From Tenebrio molitor (Eukaryota; Arthropoda; Insecta; Coleoptera; Tenebrionidae), in assembly GCF_963966145.1 (NCBI RefSeq), contig NC_091053.1, forward strand, positions 13,392,001 through 13,456,000: a DNA stretch of 64,000 nucleotides, written 5' to 3'. Position 1 is the first letter of the stretch, and the number at the start of each line of letters is the position of its first letter. Below the pieces are notes generated by a model, which worked only from the letters and a program-made list of their open reading frames with translations, did not search any database and was not told the origin of the DNA. Made by a program: the position numbers and the translations under genes. Positions 10,001-20,285 of this stretch are shown here, piece by piece.

Positions 10001-12114
10001 AAGCCGGCTGCCGGCAGATGTCCATCTTGAACACGAACAACCGCTTCTTGCACGACAACATCGTCCTGTGCGCGCGGCGCATCATCAGCACTATGCCCGA
10101 CAAGCTCTCCGTCTGCTACTTCGTCAACTCCGGTTCGGAAGCCAACGACCTGGCCCTCCGCCTCGCCCAGATCCACACCGGCAACACGGACGTCCTCACC
10201 TTGGAGCAGTGAGTTGTTTTCGCTTCCCTCTTAATGCCGCCGCCATTTCCAGACCAAAGGCCCGTGGAGTCGGACCCAAAAACTCATTTCTCATTTCGTA
10301 ACCGTACCACCACTGTCCGTCACATTTCGCTTGACTCTCTTTTACTTGTGTTTGTGTGTCGACCAGAAATAACATTCGCACAGGCCGATCGATGCTTATT
10401 TCTTGTCGCAGGGCACATCTGTGCTGTTGAATGACTTGAACATCTCTAATTTGTTTGTTTCATTTTTTTCTTACAGCCACCTAACACATTACAGATGAGG
10501 ACTAGCCGCGCCGGTCAGCCAGCGGCCCGCGGGTGCACTACCAGGACGACTCTTCAGCACAGACATGCTTTTACTCAGGATTACTGATTGTCAAATTTGT
10601 CCAAGTCTGTTGGTGGCGGCACCTCGGTGTCTCAACGGTCGCCGCACTAGCAGCCTTGGAAAATGTAGATTGTTGTGTTATTATTGTAATTGTGTGGGGC
10701 AGAAGGGGTAGGGTCACTGAGCAGCTACGAATGTGGTATTTTTTTAGTGCGTACCATGGCCATTTGACCACGTTGATTGACATTTCCCACTATAAGTTTA
10801 GTCTTCCTGGTGGGCCTCCCCAGAAGGATCACGTCCACGTGGTACGTCTCCTATCTCTCTCCCCACTTACCCCGCAAACTCACCCCCATTCTTCTTTTAG
10901 GCATCTTGTCCTGACACTTACAGAGGGAAGTACCGCGATAGCGATCACCCTAAACGCGACTTGTCCCGACTCTACTCCGACGAAATCCGGGAGATTTGCG
11001 ACAAAGTGCGCCAAGAAAAGGGTCAAGGTGTTTGCGCGTTCATCGCCGAGAGTCTTCTGAGCTGCGGGGGTCAAGTCATCCCTCCCGAGAACTACCTGAA
11101 GGAGGTTTACGAACACGTCAGACAATCCGGAGGTGTTTGCATCTCCGACGAGGTCCAAGTCGGTTTTGGAAGGTTGGGGAAGCAATGGTGGGGCTTCCAG
11201 TTGCACGATGTGGTACCGGACATCGTCACCATGGGCAAACCCATGGGCAACGGACACCCCATCGCTGCTGTCGTCACCACGGAAGCCATCGCCGAAAGCT
11301 TCAGGGCAACAGGAGTGGAGTATTTCAACACGGTGAGACCTCTTTATATTTAGACAAAACCCGAGTATTTATAACTTGCTGGTTTAATTGTCCTCCAAAA
11401 ATAATTTTATCGCGTCTTATCTTGTGTAAACACTCAATAGAAGAGATTAGACATGGAAAAAAAATACCAGCGTGACAATTCTTTTCATTATCTTTATTTG
11501 TATCTGCTTCCGCTCTGAGTACATCAGTACTGAAGTCACACCGATGGTACTGATGATATTTCTTCGCTTGTTCCAGTACGGTGGTAATCCAGTCTCCTGC
11601 GCCATCGCCAACGCAGTCTTCGACACCATCGAGAAGGAGAACTTGAGGGAGCACGCGTTGGTCGTGGGGGAGTACTTCTTCGACAGCTGTCAAATGCTGT
11701 CGAAGAAGCACTCGTGCATCGGCGACGTGCGCGGAGTTGGACTCTTCTTGGGTATCGAGCTGGTGAAGGACAGAGAGGAGAGGACTCCGGACAAGGAGAC
11801 GGCGACCTACGTCGTGAAAAGGTGAGTCCCGGAGCCTGTCGGGATAGATGAAAGAGTTTTTGTTTTGTGGCAGAATGAAAGAGGAGCACATCTTGATCAG
11901 CGCGGACGGTCCAGATTGCAACGTGATCAAGATTAAGCCGCCCCTGGTGTTCACCAAAGAGAACGTCGACGAGGTCATTTCCGCTCTGGATCGCGTCCTG
12001 AAGGAGTTGAGGGACAGCGGTAAGGGTACGGTGGGAGTGAAGGGTGTGGAGACACCGAGCAAAGAGCCGAGGGCGCGTAAAGCGATCAAGGAAGAAAGAA
12101 TCAAGTCGATTTAA
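4030..12114 (+). CDS. Class-III PLP phospho-lyase (ETNPPL/PHYKPL-like), seven exons
   Basis: Exons joined by consensus splice sites and continuous phase: 4030-4082, 4222-4340, 9974-10208, 10748-10841, 10901-11332, 11577-11821, 11874-12114, total 1,419 nt, 472 aa, ending TAA. The ATG sits in a CCAAATGG context just below a TATA box. The product belongs to class-III aminotransferase-fold PLP enzymes and, from overall resemblance (GHCHP near 59-63, the NNRFLHDNIV block near 79-88, AYHGH at 137-141), to the AGXT2-like branch that contains ethanolamine-phosphate phospho-lyase and 5-phosphohydroxylysine phospho-lyase; known members release phosphate and ammonia, giving an aldehyde. Visible cofactor residues: SGSEAN at 110-115, SDEVQ with Asp250, and Lys280 in MGKPMGNG as the Schiff-base lysine. 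No mitochondrial presequence is apparent. The C-terminal ~30 residues are basic and variable. Which of the two substrates is used cannot be decided here. Intron 2 (5.6 kb) is loaded with repeats, whereas introns 4 and 6 are 59 and 52 bp. Confidence 0.93.
5509..5755. mobile_element. MITE, TACCGGGTGACTTTTA family, copy 1 (intronic)
   Basis: Termini TACCGGGTGACTTTTAGTGA and a near-exact inverted copy ending CACCCAGTA. The left arm contains CAGTTGGCAACACATTTACG and the right arm the AATTATTCGGAAGTGCCAAC block. The copy at 13,760-14,041 carries the same two blocks on opposite ends, so the two lie in opposite orientations. It sits inside intron 2 of the phospho-lyase gene. Confidence 0.8.
5805..6090. 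repeat. CGAG/GGGC hairpin repeat, most complete copy
   Basis: A hairpin (GAGTTCTTGTGTAAATTGGG / CCCAATTGACACACAAACGAG) encloses the loop CGAGTGAAACGAGCG. It is followed by the shared tail AATCGCTTAAAATCTTTTAA, CTTGACGTTTCGTTTTGACA, TTCACATAGGAGAAAATTCT and CTGACAGTGTCGAACAA. Related copies lie at 1,905 and 12,760, and shorter hairpins of the same style at 8,298, 14,900, 38,400 and 58,278. Function and superfamily are unknown. Confidence 0.7.
7442..8931. mobile_element. Nested element, TACAGCGTGATCAACAATGA termini
   Basis: The left end TACAGCGTGATCAACAATGA followed by CTGAGTCTATTGGCAAC pairs with the right end GTTACCAACAGATTCAGTCA followed by TTCTTGATTACGCCATA. A similar end occurs alone at about 20,195-20,248. 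The interior (about 1.4 kb) has no recognisable protein and contains the short hairpin at 8,298-8,366. It sits wholly inside the 7,141-9,121 element. Confidence 0.6.
8298..8366. repeat. Short hairpin of the CGAG/GGGC style
   Basis: TGCAACTCGTTTCTGTGCAA with ATTGGGC pairs with GCCCAATTTACACAGAACCTCATTGCA across a loop of about 10 nt. The TTCTGTGCAAATTGGGC arm resembles those at 2,075, 5,830 and 12,760. Confidence 0.6.
9230..9478. mobile_element. MITE with GCAATAAATTTTGGTCGTCAA ends (about 250 bp)
   Basis: The stretch GCAATAAATTTTGGTCGTCA near 9,241 is repeated inverted near 9,450-9,470, with partial pairing of the flanking bases. The interior is AT-rich and non-coding. It lies in intron 2 of the phospho-lyase gene, about 500 bp before exon 3. 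Confidence 0.65.
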
Positions 12115-12175
12115 GTGTTTGTTTTTATTTTGGTTGTTTATCGCTGTTAGGAGGTTAGGGAGTAGGTGTTTAAGT

Positions 12176-12181
12176 ATTAAA
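12176..12181 (+). other. Candidate polyadenylation signal ATTAAA
   Basis: ATTAAA lies 62 nt after the TAA stop of the phospho-lyase gene and is followed by TG-rich sequence (ATGTATGTGTGCTTGTATG), the usual arrangement of a variant poly(A) signal with a GU-rich downstream element. It is inferred from position only. Confidence 0.4.
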
Positions 12182-12319
12182 TGTATGTGTGCTTGTATGT
12201 TAAGCATTTATGACATATTTATGCGCGAAATGCAATATGGAAGTTTTTATGTTTTCTGTGAAAATACAAACATATTTTTTAAACAATTTTGTTTTATTCA
12301 ATTTCGCTTCTTTTGACGG

Positions 12320-12690
12320 TGCAACAATAGTTATTTATGCAACAAGTGGAAAAAGTGAAGGATTATTCCACAGGACGTGAAAATTGTCCCAAGAGCCGCA
12401 GGCGAGTGGGACAACACGTCGAGTGCAGTTACACTTTTTGCACGTGTTGCATACAACATTTTTTCTATGATCGAACAAAAAAAACGAGAAAAAAACAACG
12501 ATAAACAACAGTTCAGTCCTGTGCGTCGTGTGTGAAAAATGCAATAAACACTCACTTTTTGCACGATCGTAGACAGACTGTTGACAGATGCGTGCAATAA
12601 AGACTTTGTTGCACTAGTGCAATTAAGAGGTACTTTTTCCACTAAAAACAATGCAATGAACACTCACTTTTTGCACGATCGTAGAAAAAA
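12320..12690. repeat. Dispersed repeat with duplicated GCACGATCGTAGA block
   Basis: CACTCACTTTTTGCACGATC preceded by AATGCAATAAA occurs at about 12,538-12,572 and, with one change, at 12,650-12,684. The left part contains GAGCCGCAGGCGAGTGGGAC, close to the motif near 310. The region is non-coding and looks like part of a foldback family with 'cgagccg-aggcgag' loops. Confidence 0.55.
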
Positions 12691-12759
12691 TAATTGATTG
12701 CCTTGAATTTTTGAGATATTTTCATTCATCGTTTCACTTAAACTCTTCAAAAAAAGGCC

Positions 12760-12945
12760 AGTTTACACAAGAATGAGTTGAATATAACGGTTTTTTGTTC
12801 AACGAGCCCCTCAAAGGCCCCAAATCGCTTAAAATCTTTAAAATTAACTTGACGTTTCGTTTTGACAAGTTGTGACATTTATCAAAGTCCATTCACACAG
12901 GAGAAAATTCTCAAATTCTGACAGTGTCGAACAAAAAAATATCTT
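12760..12945. repeat. CGAG/GGGC hairpin repeat, partial copy
   Basis: Carries the tail half of the 5,805-6,090 repeat in the same order: GAGTTGAATATAACGG, TTCAACGAGCCCCTCAAAGG, CCCAAATCGCTTAAAATCTT, CTTGACGTTTCGTTTTGACA, GAGAAAATTCTCAAATTCTG and CAGTGTCGAACAA. Confidence 0.7.
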
Positions 12946-13759
12946 TGAGATAATCTACTAACAACAAAATATTCTATTTTGTTTTGTTTCTTGATAAGTA
13001 TCTCTTTCTTCATCAGTTCATTTTAAAGTTTCTCCTTTATCACTCAAATTCATCATATTCTCTGATTTTTATTTCTTGTCTTGACTCTTTTTATCTTATT
13101 TTTATGCATCATTTTTCTTGTGTTTCTCGACGCACATTTATATTTCATCCGATTTCGTCTTGTTTTCTTTTATTTCATTTTCATTATGTATTTTTTTATT
13201 TATTGTTACTTCTCTCACTTTAATTTTTGTTCCAAAATCAGTCTAAAATTAATTATAATTCTCACCTATTTATTAATTTTTTTCATCTGACCTCTACTAT
13301 ATCTCTGATTTTTCTTACAATTTAGATTAAATTTGAACATAAAGCCTGTTCGCATTTACGTTGGTAGAAGACTAAATATCCCTATAATCGTAACCAACTG
13401 GACACAATACGAGTTGGCACAACTGAATTTCAATTTATTATAATGTGGGGAAATTAAAGAAATTTTCCTCCGACAAAAATTAAAAATTAGCATTTTGTTT
13501 AATCTCATTCTGATGATTGTTTTACTGTATTGACCCAACTGACACTTGACAGGTTCACCATAGAACTTAAACCCACTTAATATTTTTTCCCAGATCAAAA
13601 TTCAACTGCGTTGCCACTTGCTCTTCGGAGATAAATTGTGATGTTGCAGATTTTCGATATCTAAATAGGTTTTATTTTAATACTGTTTTTCAGAAATTAT
13701 TTTTTTACATTATATAAAACTTGTACTTACTGATTATCTAAGAATCAATAAAAATAAAA
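12946..13759. other. T-rich intergenic sequence, nothing recognised
   Basis: From about 12,960 to 13,330 the plus strand is strongly pyrimidine-rich (TTT/TTC runs), which generates meaningless phenylalanine-rich open frames. No gene, hairpin or known repeat was identified. Confidence 0.5.
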
Positions 13760-14041
13760 TACCGGGTGACTTTTAATGATTGAGACAAATTTAGTTAGTT
13801 GGCACTCCCGAATAATTGGTACGCTTAATGATTTGTCAAAGAATTGTTTTTTAATTTGTTTTTCAAGGTTAAAATTCCTGACCATTTTTGCAAATTAAAT
13901 AAATTGTGATAATGACAATTTGATCTATTTTGACTTTTGAACTATCATATTTGAATTTGACAGTCAAGTGTAACAACATAAAATCGTAAATGTGTTACCA
14001 ACCGAACAAAAATAATTTCAATCATTAAAAATCACCCGGTA
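13760..14041. mobile_element. MITE, TACCGGGTGACTTTTA family, copy 2
   Basis: Termini TACCGGGTGACTTTTAATGA and an inverted match ending AATCACCCGGTA. Internal blocks GTTGGCACTCCCGAATAATT and CAAGTGTAACAACATAAAATC are the same as in copy 1 (5,509-5,755) but exchanged left to right, so this copy is inverted relative to it. Confidence 0.8.
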
Positions 14042-14899
14042 TAAAATAACTTTGTTTTAAGTGAAAATGCAATTAAAACACAAAATAAAATTTCCATGAC
14101 AAATTTATTTTAAACAGCGTTATCGATACTAACGAATTTATATTTAATTTTTTTTTCTTGTCTATTGTCATGGGGTTGATTAAAGGGAGAATAATTCAGT
14201 TATAGTGTGTTTGGAAAAATGAGAATAATTGAATTATTACTGTAACTGCTGATTTAATTATAGATTACAGGTTCAAAAAGAATGTAATGGAAAATTTATC
14301 GAAAGTATAATTATTAATTGATTCTTAAGATAATCGACAGCATATTTACCTGTAAAGTGAATTAAATAGGTATTAAGAATATATGATGTTGAATTAAAAA
14401 AAAAAAAGTAAATAAAAAACAATTTGAAGGACAAACAATGAAAAAGATACGAAGGGAAAACTTGAAGAATATTATAAAAACGTTTTTCTACTTCCTTCTC
14501 TAAAGTGTCACATTTTGCACTGACAAATAGTGTATAAAACGTCACTTTAAAAACGATTGTTCATTAGTCACAACTTGGTGTCCATTCGGGCGTTTTCGGG
14601 ATATTAAACACGCTCGAAGTTTCTTTAAACACGGCTTGAATTTTTTGGACATATTTAGCTTTAGATCAAGTTGGTATTTTGACGTTTATCAGTTTCGCAT
14701 CCGGCGTGAAAGAAAACGTCATTGCAGTGGAATAATTCGTTGTATTTTTCAAATGTGGACCTGAAGCCACCAACAGTTTGTTATCCTGAGAAATATATAT
14801 ATTCCTATTTGGTATGTTCATTTAGTTTGTATGTTTAAATTAACGTTTAATAAAAAACTTGCTTGTTTCGTTTGTGTGCTCCATTTGTTAATTTGGTCG

Positions 14900-15050
14900 T
14901 AGAAAAGTATAGTATTCAACTCGTTTATAAACTTCTCTAGACACTTGTTTATTAAACACTCGCTCCGCTACGCTTCGCTCGTGCCTAACATAAAACGAGT
15001 GTCTAAAGTGCCGTTTATAAATCTTGTTGCATAATATACTATGTATTAAA
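14900..15050. repeat. Hairpin with CTCGCTCCGCTACGCTTCGCTCG loop motif
   Basis: Arms starting with ATAGTATTCAACTCGTTTATAAAC and ending near GTTTATAAATCTTGTTGCATAATATACTAT pair around a GC-rich centre that repeats CGCT (CACTCGCTCCGCTACGCTTC). It belongs to the same style of foldback as 5,805-5,990 and 38,395-38,700. Non-coding. Confidence 0.6.
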
Positions 15051-15117
15051 TGAACAAGTAGAAAAATATAATAATTCTTAGTGGATCTACGGTCCGGTAC
15101 AAAAAAAAAATCGAATA

Positions 15118-15242
15118 AGACCTGACTATCATGGTTCAGTTGGCAGCCTTAGTTTAAATATTGCGGTAGTCGAAGAAACACATTTGAATCAAATACAGTA
15201 ATTTCTAAACAAGGACTGCCAACTGAACTGGAATAATCATGA
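15118..15242. repeat. Small foldback repeat (about 125 bp)
   Basis: TATCATGGTTCAGTTGGCAG near 15,128 pairs with CTGCCAACTGAACTGGAATA near 15,207 and ATCATGA beyond it, with further pairing of TTAGTTTAAA/TTTCTAAACAA. It is a short non-coding inverted repeat, possibly a MITE fragment. Confidence 0.55.
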
Positions 15243-15923
15243 ATTACTCGACTATTTTTCAACGGGTTTCCTTTTCATACTTAAATGCATTCACGATGTT
15301 TTGGCATAATTGGAGGATATGGAAATTTTGCATTTAATTTGGTAGTAGAGTTGTCTTTTCAATTAGGTTATGTTTTTGTAAGTTTGAGGTTATAAATAGC
15401 GTCAATGTCCAGTCAGTCTAGTGCATTGTTGTCAGTTTTACTAGTTTGCAATAGAAGAATACTCGGACATCGCGGGAAATTCAGCAACATGTTATGTTCA
15501 TTTTGATAGGTCCGCATGTCAGGCACTTTAGTGAAGGAAGTCAAACAGTGTGTCCAACGTTAAAAAAATAATTCATGGCCTCCCATTATGTCAAAACAAC
15601 GTGAACGGTATTTACCTGTTCACATATAATCTGTTTTTTAATGAAGGAGCATCACCTGTTGCATTATGTTGCCAAACAAAAAATTTTACTTACTAAATTT
15701 AGTGTTAGTGAATTAAATTTTGTCTGATTGGCGGCACTGGCGTCTGTCATTCTGAAATATCCTTTAAACGCAAGGAGGTTAAAGTAACTATAATTCATTC
15801 ATTTTTGTAACGACGAACTAACTGGAACTTTTTGTTTGTTAGATTTTTTTACAAAATAAATGAAAATTCGACAGTTGGCAATGATTTAAATTGTCATATT
15901 ATTGTCTTATTGTCACTGCCAAA

Positions 15924-16270
15924 ATGAATGAATTTCCAAAACGGAGTAAAGCATCAATAAGCAAGCAGACGAACCAGCACATTTTAAAGGCTTTCAACAT
16001 GGAGATAATCGAAACGTAAATACGTAAAGTGCAAAATTGTAGAAGCAGTGGCGGATGTTTTTTCGGTAAATCCTAATCTAAAGTAAAACTCTCCCTAAGT
16101 GCTGTACAGGCTTCAGTCCCAGAAGTATGTACAAAATTTTAAATGAAGAACAAGAACAAGGCTTATGGGAAACTTTAGCATCCATGACATATCCCCAATT
16201 AGGTATTGTTAATTTGGTTGAAGATTCCGATTCGGACTTAGAAAACAGCGACGATGACGAGGATGAGTAG
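15924..16270 (+). pseudogene. Broken transposase-like N-terminal region with acidic tail
   Basis: Pieces of one reading can be followed through frame changes and stops: an ATG-led segment MNEFPKRSKASISKQTNQHI, then a helix-turn-helix-like piece with KIVEAVADVFSVNP, then SMYKILNEEQEQGLWETLAS and an acidic end with EDSDSDLENSDDDEDE before a TAG. The pattern (basic start, HTH ending in '..SVYKILNEEQ') resembles DNA-binding regions of insect DDE transposases, but no catalytic domain follows. It lies inside the 15,764-16,905 inverted repeats, which supports a transposon origin. Family unresolved. Confidence 0.4.
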
Positions 16271-16538
16271 CAAAATGCAAAATTATTTCATTGTTACGTT
16301 CAACTGCTTTTTCGTATTTGTTTAGTGCAACTTTGCTTTTTTTTCAAAATAATTAAACAAATTTAATTTCACTATACTTTGATTGGGATCAGTTTTGACA
16401 GAACAAATGACGTGACCCATAACCTAACTTTTTAAAAGCCCAAATTCGCGATAAAAAGATGTGTTCACAAGACAAAAGTTACTAAATTTAGTAACTCTAG
16501 TTCGTCATTACAAAAGTGAATTGATTATACAGTGAATT

Positions 16539-16868
16539 CACTTTTGTTTTAGACCAGAGTAGGCTATGGAAATTTGGCGAGTTGTATGGTATACTTTCTT
16601 GTCAAAATTCATGACCATGTAGCCAAGCATTATCATTTTCCAATTAACTACATACATAGTTTCGAGGACTCAATAATGTGTGTATTTTATTTAATGATAA
16701 ATGTAAATATTGCACAAATTTAAAACTAATTTACCTTAATACTTAATAATAATGTCAAATTTGACACTGGCAGTTCGAACAATTTTGATTTTGTTATTTT
16801 GACATAGCCCCGATACCAACATTTAAAAAAATTAAAATAGCCTACTCTGGTCTAAAACAAAAATGAAC
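16539..16868. mobile_element. Foldback, GTTTTAGACCAGAGTAGGCT termini (about 330 bp)
   Basis: CACTTTTGTTTTAGACCAGA with GTAGGCTAT is mirrored at 16,838-16,868 (ATAGCCTACTCTGGTCTAAA). The arms extend weakly outward into ATTATAC sequence shared with the outer transposon ends. Non-coding interior. Confidence 0.7.
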
Positions 16869-16905
16869 CTATTATACTTTAACCTCCTTGCTTAAACGTG
16901 AAATT

Positions 16906-18224
16906 TGAATTCTAGAATTTCAGCTCCAAACGTCGCTTGAAGTAGGTACGGAATCTCTTGGACGCTGTAATGAAACCCATAATAGCTCATTTCTACATAA
17001 TCTCAATTTCTTGAATGTGAATGGCAGTGTTACTTATTGTTGTTGCACTGTTTGCTTAAAAATAGATTACGAGTATATCACAGATCTACCTTCTATTGAC
17101 TTATGCTAGTTAAACAATAAATACATATGAAAGTTCATTCACATTGGATTTTTCAGGTTAAGGTCAAATTATTTAATTTTTCATTTTTTGGCCGTGCGAC
17201 TTTTTCTTCAATAATATTTTAGCTGTGTATGTGACCAAGACGGGCCGATAAAGTAACCATGTCATACGTACACTGTGAAGGTTAGGTCGGGATAGGCATT
17301 TTTCAGTTCTTGACTACATTTAATCACCTAACGCAATTTTCAACTCAGCTGTTAATAAAACCTTCTCTTTTCTTTCCGCCATGGTAAAATTAAGCAGGAA
17401 AAGGAAAAGAATATAATTTTATGAAAAAAACTATGACTTTATTTCAAACATTAAACTAACATTCAAAATTAAGGACGTCAAGTCGCTCTAACACGATAGT
17501 GTGAAAATTACTTGGAAAGGAGGCGCAGGTTGCAACATGACAACAACAACAATTTGACAAGGAAAATCCAACGTGAATGAACTTTAACTGAAGACTGTTC
17601 AAGTTGGTGCAACTGACACCCGAGTGACACATGTCCTTTATAAACAATTAATTTATTATAATGCCACGAAAAGAAATAAATTTGCTTAACAAGGCATTTA
17701 AAATTGTGGAATAGAAAATATAACTTAACTTTTTAATTACGGGCTAGGGGCTATCTTTGATATATGAACCAGGTATGTGCACGAATGACTAAAAATGTAT
17801 TTGCTTTTGTTGGGCTCTGATACAGAAAATCCAAACACACGAATTTTTAATTATGAAAGTGCTGGTTTTAATTATCTAGATTCTTCTTAATTTGCAAATG
17901 TACAATGAGCTCTATAGAGAGTGGAGTTTGTAGAGTAACACAAACGTCGCATTTTTCAATTAACAATTCCTGGAAGTTGATTTACAATGTAAATATGTAC
18001 CGTGACATAACATGTTCATCTCTGGATTCTAAAGACTTAGGTATTTGTTAAAAGTAAATGAAACTCTCTCACAATCACGCAAACAAAAAGAGATTCTCTT
18101 GAACTGGACATATTGTGGCAATTATGGCCGGCAGGAATTCCAGATTTCAGTCTTATTGGTGTAACGTGGTGACAAACTTTGACGTTTGATTTGAACCAGC
18201 TCTTCAGGCGTATGAAAAAATATA
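16906..18224. other. Intergenic, no gene recognised
   Basis: AT-rich sequence with only short open frames of random character. No conserved domain, hairpin longer than 20 bp or repeat shared with the rest of the window was noticed. Confidence 0.5.
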
Positions 18225-18622
18225 TACAGTTTGGAATAAAATGATTTACATCTAGTTACCTTTGGAATTTTTGCACATGTAAATTTTCCTGTACCGCTCT
18301 ACTTTTTTTTTCGAAGTGCCGAACTATTAGTTCTGTCAATAAATGTCATCAATCGAATTGACAATTGTTACAATTTACTAAATTGAATTAACAAACGTTG
18401 GTGGCCACTTTCAACACTAGTTGTGACTTGCTTTTGTTAGCTCCTTTTTAATTTCAATCTCTACTTTGCATTCATATCATCCCTTCGCAATAAATCACAT
18501 TTGGAATTTGGATATATATTTTGAGGTTAGGCTTTCTTTTTTTTTGTAGAGCGGCATTTCGTATTTTTACAAGGGTAATGCGCAAGGGTAACTAGATGTA
18601 AATCATTTTATTCCACACTGTA
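18225..18622. mobile_element. MITE with TACAGTTTGGAATAAAATGA termini (398 bp)
   Basis: The left 35 bp (TACAGTTTGGAATAAAATGA and TTTACATCTAGTTACC) are repeated inverted at 18,587-18,622 (AACTAGATGTAAATCATTTT, then ATTCCACACTGTA). TA ends; no coding capacity. Confidence 0.8.
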
Positions 18623-19500
18623 CAAACATATGCGTAAACGTAATACGATTCATTATTCATCTCTTTGCATCAATTCCTCTCAGTTTTCCTACTTTCTCAC
18701 TGTTCTCAAATTAGAACTGAACTCGTCGACACTTCACACATCAGCATCAATCTGGCGATTTAATTAGATGTTTTGAATTCCTTCATTAATTTCCGTCTCC
18801 TCTGTTGACAAACTCGTCGACTCTTTTTGCCAGGACTCGCCCCATATGCACTCGTGTCCCACCAAGCGACTGATTCGAATTTTACTCGTCTGATTGTGAT
18901 TTTGATAGATTACGCTCGAGAGACACAAGTTCGGCGGTATGGAGAGCGCCAAGTGGATTCATCCATTCAGCTGGTCCTTCCGCTATTAATCTCACAAAAG
19001 TGACAAACGCTGTCAACCGTTTATGTGAAATGGAAAAATAATGAGTGTGACACAAACGGCTCACAACTCTCCAACTTAGCCATAAAGCTTCTGATTCTGC
19101 TTCGATTTTTCTCTCAACTCCGCACAAAGCCGCTGGAGGTGATGCGGTGGTTTTTTTGCTTGGAACAAGGCCAACACTACAACACTTGAATAAATAGACA
19201 GTTATTTCGCTCATTTTTTACTTATATTCATAACGGTGTCACACTGTTTCGGATTATGCAAAGAGGCTGGAGAAATGGGGAAAAAATTCAATAAGTATTA
19301 TGATCTTTTAGATATTGCCATAGAAAATACTTCTGTCCTAAAAGAAACAAGTAACATGTGACTAAATGCTGTAAACGCAACACTTCAACAGCAATTAAAT
19401 TTTATTTAAATAAAAAAAAATCCAGGAGAGTAGGCAACCAGATATACAACAACTAGGAATTCTCAGCAAACTCTTATGAAGATGAAAGACAGTCTATTAT
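18623..19500. other. Intergenic, no gene recognised
   Basis: Slightly less AT-rich than its surroundings between 18,760 and 19,200. Overlapping minus-strand frames of 62 and 110 codons exist there but show no domain, signal peptide or convincing splice context. A remnant of a retroelement or an unknown exon cannot be excluded. Confidence 0.4.
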
Positions 19501-19504
19501 ATAT

Positions 19505-19872
19505 ATGCCGTTCACGATTATTTTAAACACGCAGGAGGCCGCGATATTTTTTTGTTAGATTGGCGTCAGGTCCTGTCATATGACGTTTCGTTTTTAAATA
19601 TTCGCATTGTTGTCAATTCCGTCATTAATTTAGTTAATAAGAATTTACCCAGAACTGCCCTACAAATATGTATGTTTCATTTCAATTACAATTTTACGAT
19701 TATTGTTCCTAATGCGTTCAATTATTTAAAAAATGTAACAATTTGGGAGTAGTGTTCGGTTGAATTATAACCTAAAATAGATTTATTAAGACAAATCACA
19801 ATACTGCCAACTAAAATGTCAGATTTTCATAGATACCTAGTCCGAATTTGAAATAATCGTGAATGGTTTATA
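19505..19872. mobile_element. Inverted-repeat element, CCGTTCACGATTATTT ends
   Basis: CCGTTCACGATTATTTTAAA near 19,508 is mirrored by AAATAATCGTGAATGG near 19,850-19,866. The arms are about 16-20 bp, with a 300-bp AT-rich interior. No transposase. Boundaries are approximate because arm similarity fades outside. Confidence 0.5.
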
Positions 19873-20111
19873 CTCTATTATTTATCTTGGTGAGTGGTCT
19901 TAGGGAAATTTTCAGCCGTCAAGTTCAATTAAGGGATTTTTTAAAGTTCCCATGGAAAAGTGCGTTGGTAGTTGTTAAAAAATATTCAAATATTACTTAC
20001 AACTAAAAACGTCTGCTTGATTCTGTGATCACTGATCACGTATGTTGAAAAGTGGGGTTATGTCCAGGTACAGATCATTCACCATAGATTAATATACTGT
20101 TATAGGTTAGA

Positions 20112-20140
20112 TCAGGTCAGGTCAGGTCAGGTCAGGTCAG
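20112..20140. repeat. Short interstitial (TCAGG)5 array
   Basis: Five consecutive TCAGG units followed by TCAG. TCAGG is the telomeric repeat unit described for Tribolium and other tenebrionoid beetles. The run is short and may be a chance microsatellite; a second run with a TTAGG unit occurs at 57,737. Confidence 0.8.
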
Positions 20141-20285
20141 ATCTCAAGTTAAAAAATTCAGTCAGTGCGAATTACGAGACAAAAAGCACAGTACTTTTCA
20201 ATTGTTTCATTGTCAACAGACTCAGTCATTGTTGATCACACTGTACATTTTTTACCTAACCAAGCTTGAAAAAATATATATGTAT

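Larger units (their letters stand above)
15764..16905. mobile_element. Old DNA transposon, GCAAGGAGGTTAAAGTA termini (about 1.1 kb)
   Basis: AAACGCAAGGAGGTTAAAGT near 15,766 is mirrored at 16,884-16,905 (ACTTTAACCTCCTTGCTTAA), and both ends continue into ATTCATTTTTGT-like sequence. Between them lie a broken reading frame (15,924-16,270) and a second foldback (16,539-16,868) abutting the right end. This looks like the deleted relic of an autonomous element with a MITE-like derivative beside it. Confidence 0.6.

Noticed and set aside
9736..10212. 158-codon plus frame starting upstream of phospho-lyase exon 3
   Set aside because: Protein similarity begins only after the acceptor at 9,973; the upstream part is T-rich intron and the full gene supports splicing from exon 2.
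10440..10560. Possible extra exon in intron 3 after a TTTTTTCTTACAG acceptor
   Set aside because: Exon 3 joins exon 4 in phase with conserved AYHGH sequence, and the candidate quickly meets a stop in the required frame.
13000..13300. Open plus frames rich in Phe/Leu/Ser near 13 kb
   Set aside because: They result from a pyrimidine-rich strand; no domain, start context or splice signals.
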